This document shows, piece after piece, positions 25,843-36,754 of a stretch of DNA of 64,000 nucleotides. Position 1 is the stretch's first letter; every line of letters starts with the position of its first letter. Made by a program: the position numbers and the translations under genes. Below the pieces are notes generated by a model. It did not search any database and was not told the DNA's origin. It saw only the letters and a program-made list of their open reading frames with translations. The DNA is from Irpex lacteus (taxonomy: Eukaryota > Basidiomycota > Agaricomycetes > Polyporales > Irpicaceae): contig MQVO02000001.1 in assembly GCA_001986395.2 (NCBI GenBank), positions 2,046,001 to 2,110,000 of the forward strand, read 5' to 3'.

Positions 25843-27864
25843 CTATCGCTTCATGAGTTTCTCCCGCAGCTCTGCTCCCTTCAACCGCGCGCGAAGGTAT
25901 TCCAGACGCGCCTCATACCGCGCAGTCACCTCTGCCCGCCGTTTCCGAATGTCTGCCATCTCTGCCTCCAGTGCCAGGATATCCTCCTCGTCGCCAAGAT
26001 TCTTTACAGAACCACTGTACTGCGACCCACTCGCACTCAACGGTGTCGCAGGAGGCCTGGACGAGGTTGCACTCTTTAGAGGCGAGGAGACATACGGCGT
26101 CCCAGACTCAGACACCGTAGCCAAAGGCAGATTACTGGAACTACCCCGCAAGTTGAGGCTTGACGAGCTCGCGAGACCCAGTCTGCCGAGCGACGGAGCG
26201 CCGTTCTTATGCCGTGATGACATTGACGATATGGACGTCTTTCGGCTGAGCGTAATCGGCTGAAACATCGGCGCACTGTTGCTTGCATTCATTTGCCGAG
26301 GCGGTCGACTACGAACAGAAAGCGACCGCTTTTGCGATAGTGCTGTCCGACCAGAGCTCGCAGAAACTATGGACATGGCGTCGGCGTCCTTGCCTGTCAT
26401 GACAGACGGCGGTTTAGACGATGGGGATGGGTAGGCCTTCCATGGCGCCTCGCCATCCGAAGGCGAGGTCATGAGCGAAGCCGACGACAGGGGCGCGTTG
26501 CCTGGTTGTCTCTGCTGCCGGACAAGGGTGCTGAGCTCAAGGCCGTTGAAGGCGTCCAGTAGCCGTCGACCTTCGGCCTCTATATTCGCCATTTCCTCTT
26601 TTATCTCCGCTGTCGTCTGAAGACGTTCGTCGTCTTCTTCAAGCGAGTCAATCAAATTCATGTGAGCTTTCTTGGACTCTTGGCTAAGGTGTCCGCCCGG
26701 GAACGACGAAGGGGGAACAGATGGTAACCGACGAACACTCCTCTCCGGCGTGCGAGGTGTCCGAAAAACTTGGGATGCCGGGGTGCGGTCGTACATAGTA
26801 TGTCGAGAACCGGGAGTGTCCCCATTGAGCGGACTGCGCGTATGATCTGTACGAAGGGAGCCTGCACTCTGCTGCTTCGACATGGGCACAGCAAACGTGA
26901 AGCGATCGGGCGTCCGCGGTGTTGACATCATGCTTCCGGTGTCGCTCGCAGCGGTGTCAATTACAGACGGCGTTCTTCGTTTACTTGGGGCACGCCGAAG
27001 GAAACCAGACACTGCGGAGGTAAATGAGCGTTTAGATGAGAGGGAGGGAGTTCGAGAGCCGCTGGGAACTATCAACGACGTTCGTCGTTGGTGCACAGAC
27101 GAATCTAAATGGGTAAATTGATTGAGCACGATGGTAATCAAAGTGAATGAGGGGTGTGGCGCACCTTGAGAATCTGCGTGACTATGGTCCCGTGTTCTTG
27201 TCGCTACCGGCACTATTGGGGTCTCCGTAGGTACAGCTGATCCTGCAGCAAGTCGTTCAAACAGATTTTGGCGGAGAAGGCGGTATTCGTCATCGCTATC
27301 ATGGTTGTCTGACTTTAATGGCTCAAAAATGGACAGAGGAGGGCAGGCACTAACTCAAGAAGTCCCTGGGAGTTGGCCAGGGCCAATTCATTCAAGCGTT
27401 GTGCAAGAGTAATCCTACGAAGATGATTAGAGACCATAAGTCGTTTATCCAAAGCCAATTGCCATACGTGACAGCATCAGTAGAGGCGCGGTTTGTTTCG
27501 GGGGAGAGACCACGGGTTGCTGGTCGGGTGCGTAGAGAGGATGAAGCAGCTGGTTGATGGCGGTCTGTCGTTCGAGGGCTACTGCCAGAGTCATGGATAG
27601 AGAGTGTGTCTGACCGGGTCGGGGGTGAATGAGCGAACGCATGAGGTTGGGAAGACGAGGTAGCAGAGGAAGAGGATGATTGAGGAACTTCACGTTCTTT
27701 GCCCTTCTGCTTGCCGTACTGCACACGGGAGAGGTCGTTAGCGGAGATGTGAAATGGAGAGGCAAAGCACGCACGAATCGTGAACGAATGACGCGAACGA
27801 CTGTGTTGTCGTTATTAAGTTGCTGTTCGAGTTGTTCTGGCCGCCTGGAGGAGAAGAAACCCAT
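25843..27864 (-). CDS. Unrecognised fungal low-complexity protein with predicted N-myristoylation site and C-terminal coiled coil
   Basis: I do not recognise the function. The start chosen at 27864 gives MGFFSSRRPEQ, a good MGxxxS N-myristoylation consensus; an upstream in-frame ATG at 27912 would destroy it. Exon 1 ends at GTGCGT and joins to YGKQKGKEREVPQ. Further introns lie near 27420-27475, around 27300-27360 and at about 27106-27165. The middle is a Ser/Pro/Arg/Thr-rich disordered region with repeated S/T-P sites (TPRTPDRF, TPERSVRR), possible kinase targets. A coiled coil (NLIDSLEEDDERLQTTAEIK) and a second, C-terminal helix (EEDILALEAEMADIRKRRAE ... RLKGAELREKLMKR-stop) frame it. It may be a membrane-tethered scaffold. 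Exon borders in the 5' third are approximate. Confidence 0.72.
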
Positions 27865-28400
27865 CCCTAATCGTGCATGCTTGGCCGCACTGTCCAACCC
27901 ACACCTCGCCAATTACCATCACAGTTTCAGCGACAACTCCAGATATGGACTTGCATGAACTAGGACCCCAGACCACTCCCGCGCGCTCAGCTGCGTATGT
28001 ATGATTACGTCGATAGCATTGGGTTTTTCTCAGACCACCACGTACGGTGAGAGAATAATTTCCTCATGCTTGGCAACGACACAGCCATTGACAACGAGAC
28101 TGCGGCACAGTATTTAAACGTACGACACGATGTATGAGATACCTCACAATGTATTGTGGGTTTCCTTAGCATAATTCGTTCGAGCTCAGTAGACACTGTA
28201 AGCATGCAATCGTTATGTTCAACTTTCTTCCAAGCCCGACATCGCCAGGGTTCTAGTATCTTGACAACACCATAGAAGGGAAATAAACAAAAATAATTGA
28301 TCGTACGATGACGCGCTGCGCGCGCTGGTCACACGCGTTTTGGATTTAGAGTCTGCAAACAGTCTGCAACTCGCTGCCAGCTTTTCCCTCAACGCCCATC
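27865..28400. promoter_or_regulatory. Divergent promoter region, MGFFSS gene / ERG24
   Basis: 536 bp between divergent starts. Apart from the ACGCGT near the ERG24 start I see no named site, gene or RNA. Confidence 0.45.
28333..28338 (+). promoter_or_regulatory. ACGCGT (MCB-like) hexamer upstream of ERG24
   Basis: The hexamer lies about 63 bp before the ERG24 ATG, in a CG-rich patch (GCGCGCGCTGG-like). ACGCGT is the MBF core, but a single hexamer in GC-rich DNA could be chance. Confidence 0.25.
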
Positions 28401-30021
28401 ATGACCGCCGACGCAAAGGCAGAGCTCAATCCACGAACGACAAAATACGAGTTCCTGGGCCCGCCTGGCGCGTTGTTCATCACTCTCAGCGTCCCTGCTT
28501 TCACATATGCCCTCTTCTTTGGTTGCTCTGAGAAGTCTGGTGGCTGCCCCCCTCCCTTGCATACCATTGTGCCCAGTATCCAGAGTGCCGTCACAAACGA
28601 GAATTGGTGGAAGTCTCTGTGGGACCCACAGGCATTTGTCGCGTATTTAGCGTGGTATGCGTTCACGGTCGTGGCTTGGGCGGTGCTTCCAGGCGACTGG
28701 ATCGAGGGAACTCTCATTCGTGACGGATCGAGGAAGCAGTACAAGATCAATGGTACGCGTAGCATCGTATATCCTGACTCGCTGGTACTCATTCATTTGT
28801 TATAGCTTTCTCTACCTTCTTGCTGGCACTAGGTTTGGTGTCTGGTGTCCTGTTCCGCTTCGGTGCCCAGTCGTTCACGTTCATCTACGAACATTGGGCC
28901 GGCTTCATCACTGCATCCCTCATTATGTCTGTCGCGCAAGGCCTCTACTGCTACGCATTTTCTTTCGGGCGCGGCAAACTCCTTGCTCTTGGTGGTAACT
29001 CAGGCAATCCCATTTACGACGTATGTGGCGTAGCTTCTGTTTTTTGTGCATCCAGTACTCAAACAAATCTGTGTAGTTCTTTATTGGTAGGGAACTGAAC
29101 CCCTCCATTGGGTCTTTCGACATCAAGTCTTTCAACGAGCTTCGACCAGGTCTCATCCTCTGGGCGTTGATTGACATTAGCATGGCTTGCGAACAATGGG
29201 TTCGTCGAGGAGGTAGCATCACCGACTCAATGGCACTGGTCTGCGCTTTCCAGCTACTCTATATTGCAGACGCGGTCTACAACGAGGTACATCACAAAAA
29301 CTCACTGTCGTCGACGCGCGAAAACTGATCACCATACTTAGCCTGCCATCTTTACGACCATGGACATCACCACTGATGGCTTTGGGTTCATGTTGTCCGT
29401 CGGAGATCTCACATGGGTGCCGTTTGTTTACTCACTCCAGGCTCGTTACTTGGTGTTCAACCAAGTCGAGCTGGGACCCGTTTGGACTGCCGTCATCGTC
29501 TTGGTCAACTTCACGGGATACTGGATCTTCCGTGGTGCCAACGGCGAGAAGAATGATTTCCGCAATGGAAGCAACCCCAAGAGTATGTCGAAAACGTCTT
29601 TGAGAGTGATCATCGCTAATCAAGTATACAGACCTGAAATCCATTGACACTGCTCGTGGCACAAAGTTGATTGTCTCTGGATGGTGGGGGTTATGCCGTC
29701 ACCCGAACTACCTGTAAGTCGCTCTACATGCTTCACTTTGCCTAGCTCCCACTCACTTCGCAATGCCAGTGGTGATCTGCTCATGGCGTTGGCCTGGTCA
29801 CTACCGACCAAGTTTGACACCCCAGTCACGTACTTCTACGTGTCTTATTTCCTCGTTCTGCTGATCCATAGGCAGCTTCGTGACGACGAAAACTGCGAGA
29901 AAAAGTAAGTCTTCCTTTTTCCCATATAAAGGCGGCAGCTTACAAGATCCACAGGTATGGCGCTGACTGGCACCGATACACCAAGCTCGTGCCCTACCGT
30001 ATCTTCCCATATGTCTATTAA
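28401..30021 (+). CDS. ERG24: Delta(14)-sterol reductase
   Basis: Multi-pass ER membrane enzyme that reduces the C14 double bond in ergosterol synthesis, right after Erg11, using NADPH. The protein starts [20 protein letters not shown] and has about eight hydrophobic segments. Both ERG4/ERG24 signatures are present: a [15 protein letters not shown] block (around 29006-29104, split by an intron) and the C-terminal [20 protein letters not shown]. The C-terminus ends [18 protein letters not shown], normal for the family. Introns of ~50-60 bp lie near 28752-28805, 29021-29075, 29287-29341, 29583-29631, 29713-29768 and 29905-29953. Target family of morpholine-type antifungals. It converges on ORC2 with only 104 bp between stops. 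Confidence 0.96.
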
Positions 30022-30125
30022 TGTAGTGGATCATTCCTGCGATCCATGTTTTTAGTCGGACTCTGGGTGTTTCATTGTGTTTGCTATCAATTAATGAACG
30101 CTATAATACCAGTACATTGCGAACC

Positions 30126-31436
30126 TTATGGTTGTTCCTTCTTCAAATCGTCCACGACTTTCAGGAGAGCTTCCTTCCTAAGGGGTATCCAGACGGCCTC
30201 TGCCCCCGTCGTTATTTGCGTAAGCGACACCACCAACCCGTGGTCCTTGAACTCTCCCATCAGCGCACGCAGTGCGGTATCATTCGTCGCTACGAAATCG
30301 TCCCGCGCTATCTTGAAAAGCATGCTATAGTCAAACGCAAGCAGCTTCGGATCCACCTTGCTGGCGTCGAGATCGCCCATCGCTTCGAGTTGTTTTGTGC
30401 CCAAAAGCACAAACAACTTCTTTGCCTTCTGTGTGACGGAGAGTAAGATATGGCGGGCTGCGTCCTCCGTCATTATCGTTGACGATGAGACTCCCCCAAC
30501 GTCTTTCTGGGCTCTTGAGCTCTTTGTAGCCTGAGAGGCACCGCTGATTGACGACCGGTCCGCGTAGGTTGTCTCAAAGTCGTATGGAGCCAACGTTGTG
30601 AGGTCGTGGAAGAGCCAGCCGTACCCTGGCGAGGCCATATATGTAGAGTCAGGGGAGCGGCTGGACTGATCAGATTTGCGGCCAAAAACGTCTGAGATAG
30701 TCCAGAGATTAGCAAAGGCAATGTTGTCAACCGACGCGAGGATGTGAATCCTGGGATGGGAGGCCAGAACGGCAAGAGATGATTTAGCCTTGGTGTTGCG
30801 AAGAGACGGGGCGTCGATGTTGTGAATGATTAGGTAGAGGTCTCCATCTGTTTGTGGAGAGTTAAAGTACTTGATGATCCGTTTCGCCTGACCATCAACG
30901 TTTGAGACTGAGGGTAAGGAAAAGTCTTGCATGCCGGGGAGATTCTCGATGGAAGTGAGCAAGTCTTTGATGGTGAAGGAGGGGTTAAAAGCGTTGGCCA
31001 CAAGAACGTCGCAATCCTCCTCGTTGAGACGAGTCGCGAGGGCATTAAGGACCGCTCGCTTCGAGCCGACTCCATAAAAGAGAAGATTGAACCCTTGGTC
31101 GAGCTCGAACAGCAGTCGAGGGAACAGTTTATTCCGGCTGCTGTTGTCCAGCCATGGGACTTGAAGGGATTTCGCGGTCTTTGAAGACGCGATGGCCGAT
31201 GAGTATTCCTGTGCTGTTAGCGGAGTCAACAGGTTGGAGAATACGTTGTTAGACGTGCGAGACGGTTTATGGTTGAGCGCGAAATACGCGTCGAACGCGG
31301 TGTTTGCAAAGGTATTATGGGGTCCATCGTCTTGCCTGTGGATGGAGGTGCCTCCATCGTCGGATGTCAGGTCGTTGAAATCGTTAAGGTCGTCGTCAGT
31401 ATACCCGCCCTCGCTATAAGCTGAGTCCATCGTCAC
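30126..31436 (-). CDS. ORC2: Origin recognition complex subunit 2
   Basis: Subunit of the six-part ORC that marks replication origins and loads MCM helicase. It is a single intronless frame of 436 residues. An acidic N-terminal ~35 residues (DDDLNDFNDLTSDD) are followed by the ORC2 AAA+-like core: LFPRLLFELDQGFNLLFYGV, GSKRAVLNALATRL, LYLIIHNIDAPSLRN, HILASVDNIAFANLW and the C-terminal winged helix (REALLKVVDDLKKEQP-stop). Two ATGs lie two codons apart at the start; either is possible. It is shorter than yeast Orc2, lacking most of the long disordered N-terminus, so an additional upstream exon cannot be excluded. Divergent from the ENSA gene. Confidence 0.94.
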   Translation of the reverse strand: MTMDSAYSEGGYTDDDLNDFNDLTSDDGGTSIHRQDDGPHNTFANTAFDAYFALNHKPSRTSNNVFSNLLTPLTAQEYSSAIASSKTAKSLQVPWLDNSSRNKLFPRLLFELDQGFNLLFYGVGSKRAVLNALATRLNEEDCDVLVANAFNPSFTIKDLLTSIENLPGMQDFSLPSVSNVDGQAKRIIKYFNSPQTDGDLYLIIHNIDAPSLRNTKAKSSLAVLASHPRIHILASVDNIAFANLWTISDVFGRKSDQSSRSPDSTYMASPGYGWLFHDLTTLAPYDFETTYADRSSISGASQATKSSRAQKDVGGVSSSTIMTEDAARHILLSVTQKAKKLFVLLGTKQLEAMGDLDASKVDPKLLAFDYSMLFKIARDDFVATNDTALRALMGEFKDHGLVVSLTQITTGAEAVWIPLRKEALLKVVDDLKKEQP

Positions 31437-31700
31437 TTCAAACGACGACGCTCAACTTGAAGTAGAATCGAAGCCTGAGGCTACAATACCACTGGCAGAG
31501 GCCGAGTCGAGCCTCGGTGATTCCGGATTTAACGGAGCCAGTCACGTGCACTACTCATGGCTGTCGGCGTCTGTTTCTGTCCCTACGCCCACCACCACCA
31601 GCTCCCCTTTCACGCCGTCTACTCCTCGAGGTCGCAAGCGACATTCAACATCCAGATCGCTCAGTCTGACAATCTCTAGTCTCATATCCGACTCTACAAG
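31437..31700. promoter_or_regulatory. Divergent promoter, ORC2 / ENSA
   Basis: A 264 bp shared upstream region of two cell-cycle genes. A CACGTG E-box-like hexamer occurs near 31542 (GTCACGTGCAC). No exact ACGCGT lies in this gap. Confidence 0.4.
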
Positions 31701-32315
31701 ATGCTCCCAGCTAAGCGTAACAAGGTCGACATCAGTGTAAGTTCGTAGCCAAGATAATCTAGATGCCTATGGCTCATATCTCGTGTTGCAGTCGATGACA
31801 GAGGAAGAGCAGAAGCTGTTCAGGCTCTACGGAAAGCTTCCTACACATAAGAATGTTCTGACGAAGATGCAGAAAGTACGGCATTCGTTCACATTGCTGA
31901 GAATGACATGATTGACGACGACTGCAACAGGATCGCAAGTATTTTGACTCGGGAGATTATGCTCTTTCCAAGGCCGGCAAAGCTCCTCAGAACACCGTCG
32001 GTACAACTATCCCAAGTCCAGAAAAGTGCGTTCTTCTACACACACTGTCTCATCTCTAGCTCACGTGAATATAGCATTCCTCATGCTGCATCTCCCATCA
32101 CCATTCACCCGACTTCAGCCTCACCGCCTGCCAATAACTCTGCATCAAGCCCTATCAAGGAGAGCCCACTAGCGGAACCGACCATAGTGTCTGCACTCGC
32201 AGAGGCTGTACCGGAAGATAAACTTGCTGCTGATGGTGGATTGAAGATCGGAGAGGCTGAGGACGCAGAGACGGCGGACGCTGCAGCTGATGATGGTGGT
32301 GCAGCGGCAGAGTGA
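31701..32315 (+). CDS. Alpha-endosulfine / Igo1-like PP2A-B55 inhibitor
   Basis: Small disordered phosphoprotein. When phosphorylated by a Greatwall/Rim15-type kinase it inhibits PP2A-B55, controlling mitotic entry and quiescence. Four exons (31701-31736, 31792-31875, 31931-32025, 32075-32315) sum to 456 nt and give 151 residues. The family signature DRKYFDSGDYALSK is intact, with the target serine at residue 47 inside FDSGDY. The upstream helix EEEQKLFRLYGKLPTHKNVL also fits. The C-terminal half is Ala/Glu/Asp-rich low complexity. The start is the first ATG before KRNKVD; the exon arithmetic supports it. Confidence 0.92.
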
Positions 32316-32702
32316 TAGACATGATCAAGCAGGCCACCAGGGGCTGTTCTACAACACTCGACCGAATACTGCGGTACCGCGCTGTCTGCGTTCTGGAAAT
32401 GTACTTGTATCCTGGCCGTTGGAGGTTTGCTACTGGCTTCCTTTCGCTGCTCCTAGCGCTTCTCACTACGAAACCACCAAGCCATTTTGCAGCTATCGAA
32501 TTATCCATTTCACATTGCATATCCATTCTGTACTTGTACGCATAATACAAACGAATCAATATTCTTCCTCTTGGCCAGATGTAATGCATTGGGTGACCGT
32601 GACATTGTGATGACTGTGACTTTGATCTGTGACCCACCGCGTACAGTGCGTGCAGTGGTGTCACGCGTTTCTAGCATTTCTCCTCTTCCCCTCCAGACTG
32701 AC
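32316..32702 (+). promoter_or_regulatory. Intergenic, POL12 promoter
   Basis: 387 bp between the ENSA stop and the POL12 start. It contains an ACGCGT 35 bp before the ATG. No gene or RNA is seen. Confidence 0.4.
32663..32668 (+). promoter_or_regulatory. MCB-like ACGCGT upstream of POL12
   Basis: TCACGCGTTTC lies just before the POL12 ATG at 32703. In yeasts MBF binds ACGCGT to drive G1/S genes including POL12. The position is unusually close to the ATG, so it may sit in the 5' leader. Confidence 0.35.
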
Positions 32703-34925
32703 ATGGATCAAGCAAAGTTGAATGCAGCAAGAGAGCAACTACGAGCCCACTTTGGGGCATCGCTGGAGGACGACCTCCTCGAACAATGTACGCACTTCAA
32801 TACACGTCTACTGGCCTTACTAAACCGACTCTGGGTCGCGTCAGGTGCAGAGATATGCAAGAACAACAACATTACTGGAGACGACTTCTACTTCAAATGG
32901 GAGGCTATTAGTTATAACACGACACCACGCGTGTTCGACAAGGATTCCATACAGGCCATCAAGGATAAGCTTGAACGCGAGGCGGCCAAGGTCAAGGTTC
33001 AGAGGGCGCAGATCAAGGGAAACCTATCAGGTCTGTTGTCCAAGAACCTTGGAGGGTTTGGTAGAGGTGGCGCTAGGAACGATGCATTGCTCAGCAAGAC
33101 GACCAACAAGCCACAACCCGTGAAGATAAAGACGGAAGGCGGGAACTTGGCTGGCCCCAGTAAAGTAAGGATAACTAGGTCGAGCGAGCCTATACCAAGG
33201 TCTTGTGAGTGTTTCCGAGTGTACCGTAAGCGGTGCTCATGAACAAAGCATAGACCGCTACATGTATGAGAAGATTTCCGACCGTAGCGAAGGTATGTCG
33301 ACGCGGTTGCGCAAGGTTCATTGACGCTGCAACACTCACAACTGCTGGCGTAGCCTTGGATGATCGAATCGACGAATTCGCAGAGATTGTTCAGAAACAC
33401 TATGGCGTTTCAGACCTCGGCGATCCGGGTGCCTCGACAGAGGTACGTGGGGCTGATCGCTGCTAGGGGTGCTTCAAAGCTAATGAACTCGTTCGTTGGT
33501 AGGAAGAAGTTACTGTCGTTGGCCGTATCACCATTGATTTCGATTCATCCTCATCTGACGCCATCAAACTGAACGAAGCAACACTCACCCTCGAATCATC
33601 TCGCGCCATGGGTTCAGGGGTCAGAGTACCGTTGCGTTTCGACCCCACCGTCAAAGTGCGCGGTGCGAAGAAAGGCAGAGCAGGTGTAGGTCTGTTCCCT
33701 GGGGCTATTGTGGCGCTCAGAGGCAAGAACGGAGGGGGTGGCTGGTTCCTTGTATCAGAAGTTCTTACGGTACGTGACCGCGTATCATGAAGTGCGGATA
33801 TCCTCCCAACATCGTACGCAGCTTCCGCCCATGGCCGTAGAGCCTCTGGAGCCCAATAACGAACCTTTTTCTGCGTGTATTGCCTGTGGCCCTTTTACAT
33901 CCGATACCGATTTGAAGTATGAGCCATGGCAGGCTGCACTGAAGAAGATGGCCGTGGAGAAGCCAGACGCAATCATCCTTGTGCGTCCTTTTTTGGTCAA
34001 TTCGGCTATGTTCACACATCCTAACACTTGCCGCGCCATTGGATAGGTCGGACCATTCGTCGACAACACACATCCCTCTCTCAAAGAGGGTGACGTCGAT
34101 GATACTCCAGAAGCCTTGTTCCGTAAAAAGCTCCTAGATCCGCTGAGCTCTCTGCTAGACGGTCTCCCAGGCGCGGTCGCGCTCCTTGTACCAAGTGTGA
34201 AGGACATGGTAAGCAGCCACGCGGTGTTCCCTCAAAAAGAGCTTGATGCTACCCTTGTCGACGATCCGGTAGGCTTCTTGTTACATTTAAGCCTAATCTA
34301 CTTATAAAACTTTCTCGGGTAGCGAATCCATCTCCTTCCAAACCCTTGTCAATTTGCAGTCAATGGGGTGTCGTTCGGGATGTCAAGTGTGGATATTCTC
34401 TTTCACCTGCGGAAAGAAGAGTATGTGCGGCGCATGTCGGAGATACACTCGGTCATTCCGGGGGAACATGAGGCTCCTGCAACGGACGCCATGGCAAACT
34501 TGTGTCGTCACGTTGTTGAGCAGAAGAGGTCAGTCCTCTTGATCCCTTCGATCTATACACTTGCTGATTCACTAGATCTAAAGCTTCTACCCCATCTTTC
34601 CTGTACCACAAGACATACTGCATGAGGTCAACCTGGATGTCTCCCACTCTGAAGCTCTGAAGCTTGGCGGTGACATTTCGGAGCCGAAACCTTTGTCTGT
34701 TCTAGTCCTGCCCAGTAGACTAAAACATTTTACCAAGGTAAGTCAGCTGTGCTTCTGCAAATGGCATTCAACTCTGAACACTTTGATCAGCTCATTGATG
34801 ATACAACTGTAATCAACCCCTCCTTCATCTCGAAAGGCACCTTTGCTAGCTTGAAGTTTGTGCCGGCAAGTGACAGACAGCTAGCTTCACAGTGTATCAC
34901 AACACAGATAATTCGATGTGACTGA
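32703..34925 (+). CDS. POL12: DNA polymerase alpha-primase subunit B
   Basis: Non-catalytic B subunit that tethers primase-Pol alpha to the replisome. The N-terminal helical domain starts MDQAKLNAAREQLRAHFGAS. After a basic/Ser linker, the OB fold (EEEVTVVGRITIDFDSSSSD, VPLRFDPTVKV, LFPGAIVALRGKNG) is followed by the calcineurin-like phosphoesterase fold characteristic of B subunits (CGPFTSDTDLKYEPW, PDAIILVGPFVDNTHP, VALLVPSVKDMVS, NPCQFAVNGVSFGMSSVDIL). The protein ends QCITTQIIRCD-stop. About eight introns of 50-60 bp were recognised, for example at 33187-33251, 33770-33828, 33981-34046 and 34269-34321. This is the last ordinary gene before the repeat compartment. Confidence 0.95.
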
Positions 34926-35032
34926 TGTAACATCCCCGTAATATGAAGTTATGGTATACACATCATTAGTGAGTGAAATTGTCAATATAAAAGTATAACA
35001 ATGAGACAGCAGGTTACTTTGATATTGTGTGT

Positions 35033-35657
35033 CACTGCGTATCTGCCAATATTTTTCCGCAGGAAAAATGCGAGGAAAATGAGACATAAAAGGTAGCATA
35101 GTTCTCACACTTTCTACGAGAAAAAATGAGTCGCAAAATGATACTTTTGCACGAGCCTTTGTTGCGCACAAAATGCGGGGTGAAATGCTTCCTTTGTTGG
35201 TCCATTTTGTAGTCCATTTGTGTTACCCTTTGTACATTACTTATTTGTCGAACAAAATGTGACATTGTTTGCTAGAAAATGTCGGTGATCAAGCCTCTTG
35301 CACCTTCATTAGTTGAGTTCGTTCTGCTGTTCCTCTCGTACCCTTATCCCTAGCAATGAGCTGACAATATTCAATTAATTAAAAAACAAGATTTAAACAA
35401 GATCAGGGTTTTTAGGGACAAGCGATGTCACATTTTGTTGGACAAAAAATTAACGTACAAAGGGTAACGAAAGTATTATGCAAAATGGACTAACAAAGGA
35501 AGTATTTCACCCCGCATTTTGTGCGCAACAAAGGCTCGTGCAAAAGTATCATTTTGCGACTCATTTTTTCTCGTAGAAAGTGTGAGAACTATGCTACCTT
35601 TTATGTCTCATTTTCTTCGCATTTTTCCGGCGGAAAAATATTGGCAGATACGCAGTG
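35033..35657. mobile_element. Foldback MITE with CACTG termini and 3 bp target duplication
   Basis: Two near-perfect inverted arms of 237 bp each (35033-35269 and 35421-35657) surround a 151 bp spacer. The outer ends read CACTGCGTATCTGCC and its complement. Both sides are flanked by TGT, a likely 3 bp target-site duplication. CACTA-type (EnSpm) elements have CACT[A/G] ends and 3 bp duplications, so this is best seen as a non-autonomous relative. There is no coding frame. It lies only ~110 bp after the POL12 stop. Confidence 0.85.
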
Positions 35658-35658
35658 T

Positions 35659-36202
35659 GTAAGATAGAGGACATCATCCATCAACATCATGTGAAGAGCG
35701 CTTGACGGGCGTCTAGCGTGGGAAACACCAAAAACGGCCTCAGAAACACATTTTCATCATTACAATTAGACAAAATTTTGAAAATATGGGCCAGTTAAGC
35801 TGTATACAAACTGTACGTAACGAAGCTTCATCTGCAAGAGTCAATAGAAGGACTTTATCACGCAGATAGCTTCTCAATAATTTTATGTAAGCTGCATTAG
35901 TAAGCGTCTAACGGGCATCTAAGCACCCATATTTTTGTTTGCCTCCCACCCTTTCTGCTCAGAATTGCAAAATAAGCACTTTCTGGACCAGGGGAAATTC
36001 TTATAGAAAATCTTATTACTACTTTTTGTGGAGGCCATATTTTTTCAAACGGAAACCGGCAAGTTTGAGGGAAACATGAAAGCTGTTGATTCCCAGTGTC
36101 AGATTTTTGGCCGTGTGTGCCATCGTCGAGCAGTAAGCTCGACAATGTCTGCCTTAGCGCCTGTCACGTGATGCGGATGAATGCGAATGTCCTCTATCTT
36201 AC
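35659..36202. mobile_element. Second MITE with GTAAGATAGAGGACAT inverted ends
   Basis: The left end GTAAGATAGAGGACAT (35659-35674) is matched by its exact complement at 36187-36202. The next ~35 bp are also inverted but imperfect (CATCATCCATCAACATCATG against CATTCGCATTCATCCGCATC). No open frame of note. Its left end abuts the CACTG foldback element, suggesting that the foldback inserted at or next to its edge. Superfamily unknown; I could not find a clear target-site duplication. Confidence 0.7.
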
Positions 36203-36754
36203 CATGTAGAGATATTGGCTCAGTATATGTGTGCATACTGGGCACTCTACTAAGTCAAGATACATCATTATATGTGTGATAGAGTAGTACTAATCTACTT
36301 CACTGGATTATCCTTTGACAACAAGTGGCTGTACTGATTCAGACTGGGCACACTGGTTTTAGTAATGTGTGTGAATTTGTCACACATTTTTTTTTGGATG
36401 AGCGTGACAGTTTTCTGTCTAACGGCAGGCAGTTAACAAGGTCAACTCCACGTTCCATTCACTATATTAGGGGAGTTTCATCCCATCCCATCCAAGGGCA
36501 AAAAATGCTGTTGCACACAATATAATATTTCTATCATATTAGTGTGGGGCTTGGCTTTTCTCTGCCCATCAGCTTAGGTGGATTTCTACAGAGGGCCCAT
36601 ACCCACTAAAAAGCCCATTTTAAGCCATTGTTCTAGCAGGTTGTGTTTGTTTTTCAGAAGCCCGTGCCATGTTATTTGGACCAGTTATGTGCTCTGTTTT
36701 CTAGCTCTGTATTTTTGTCTTGTCAGTTCGCAGTCAGTTTGCAGACCCGTGTTT
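36203..36754. other. AT-rich DNA, nothing recognised
   Basis: No gene, terminal repeat or domain-bearing frame is recognised here. Confidence 0.4.

Noticed and set aside
30022..30125. Overlap or fusion of ERG24 and ORC2
   Set aside because: They are on opposite strands with clear stops 104 bp apart; ordinary convergent genes.
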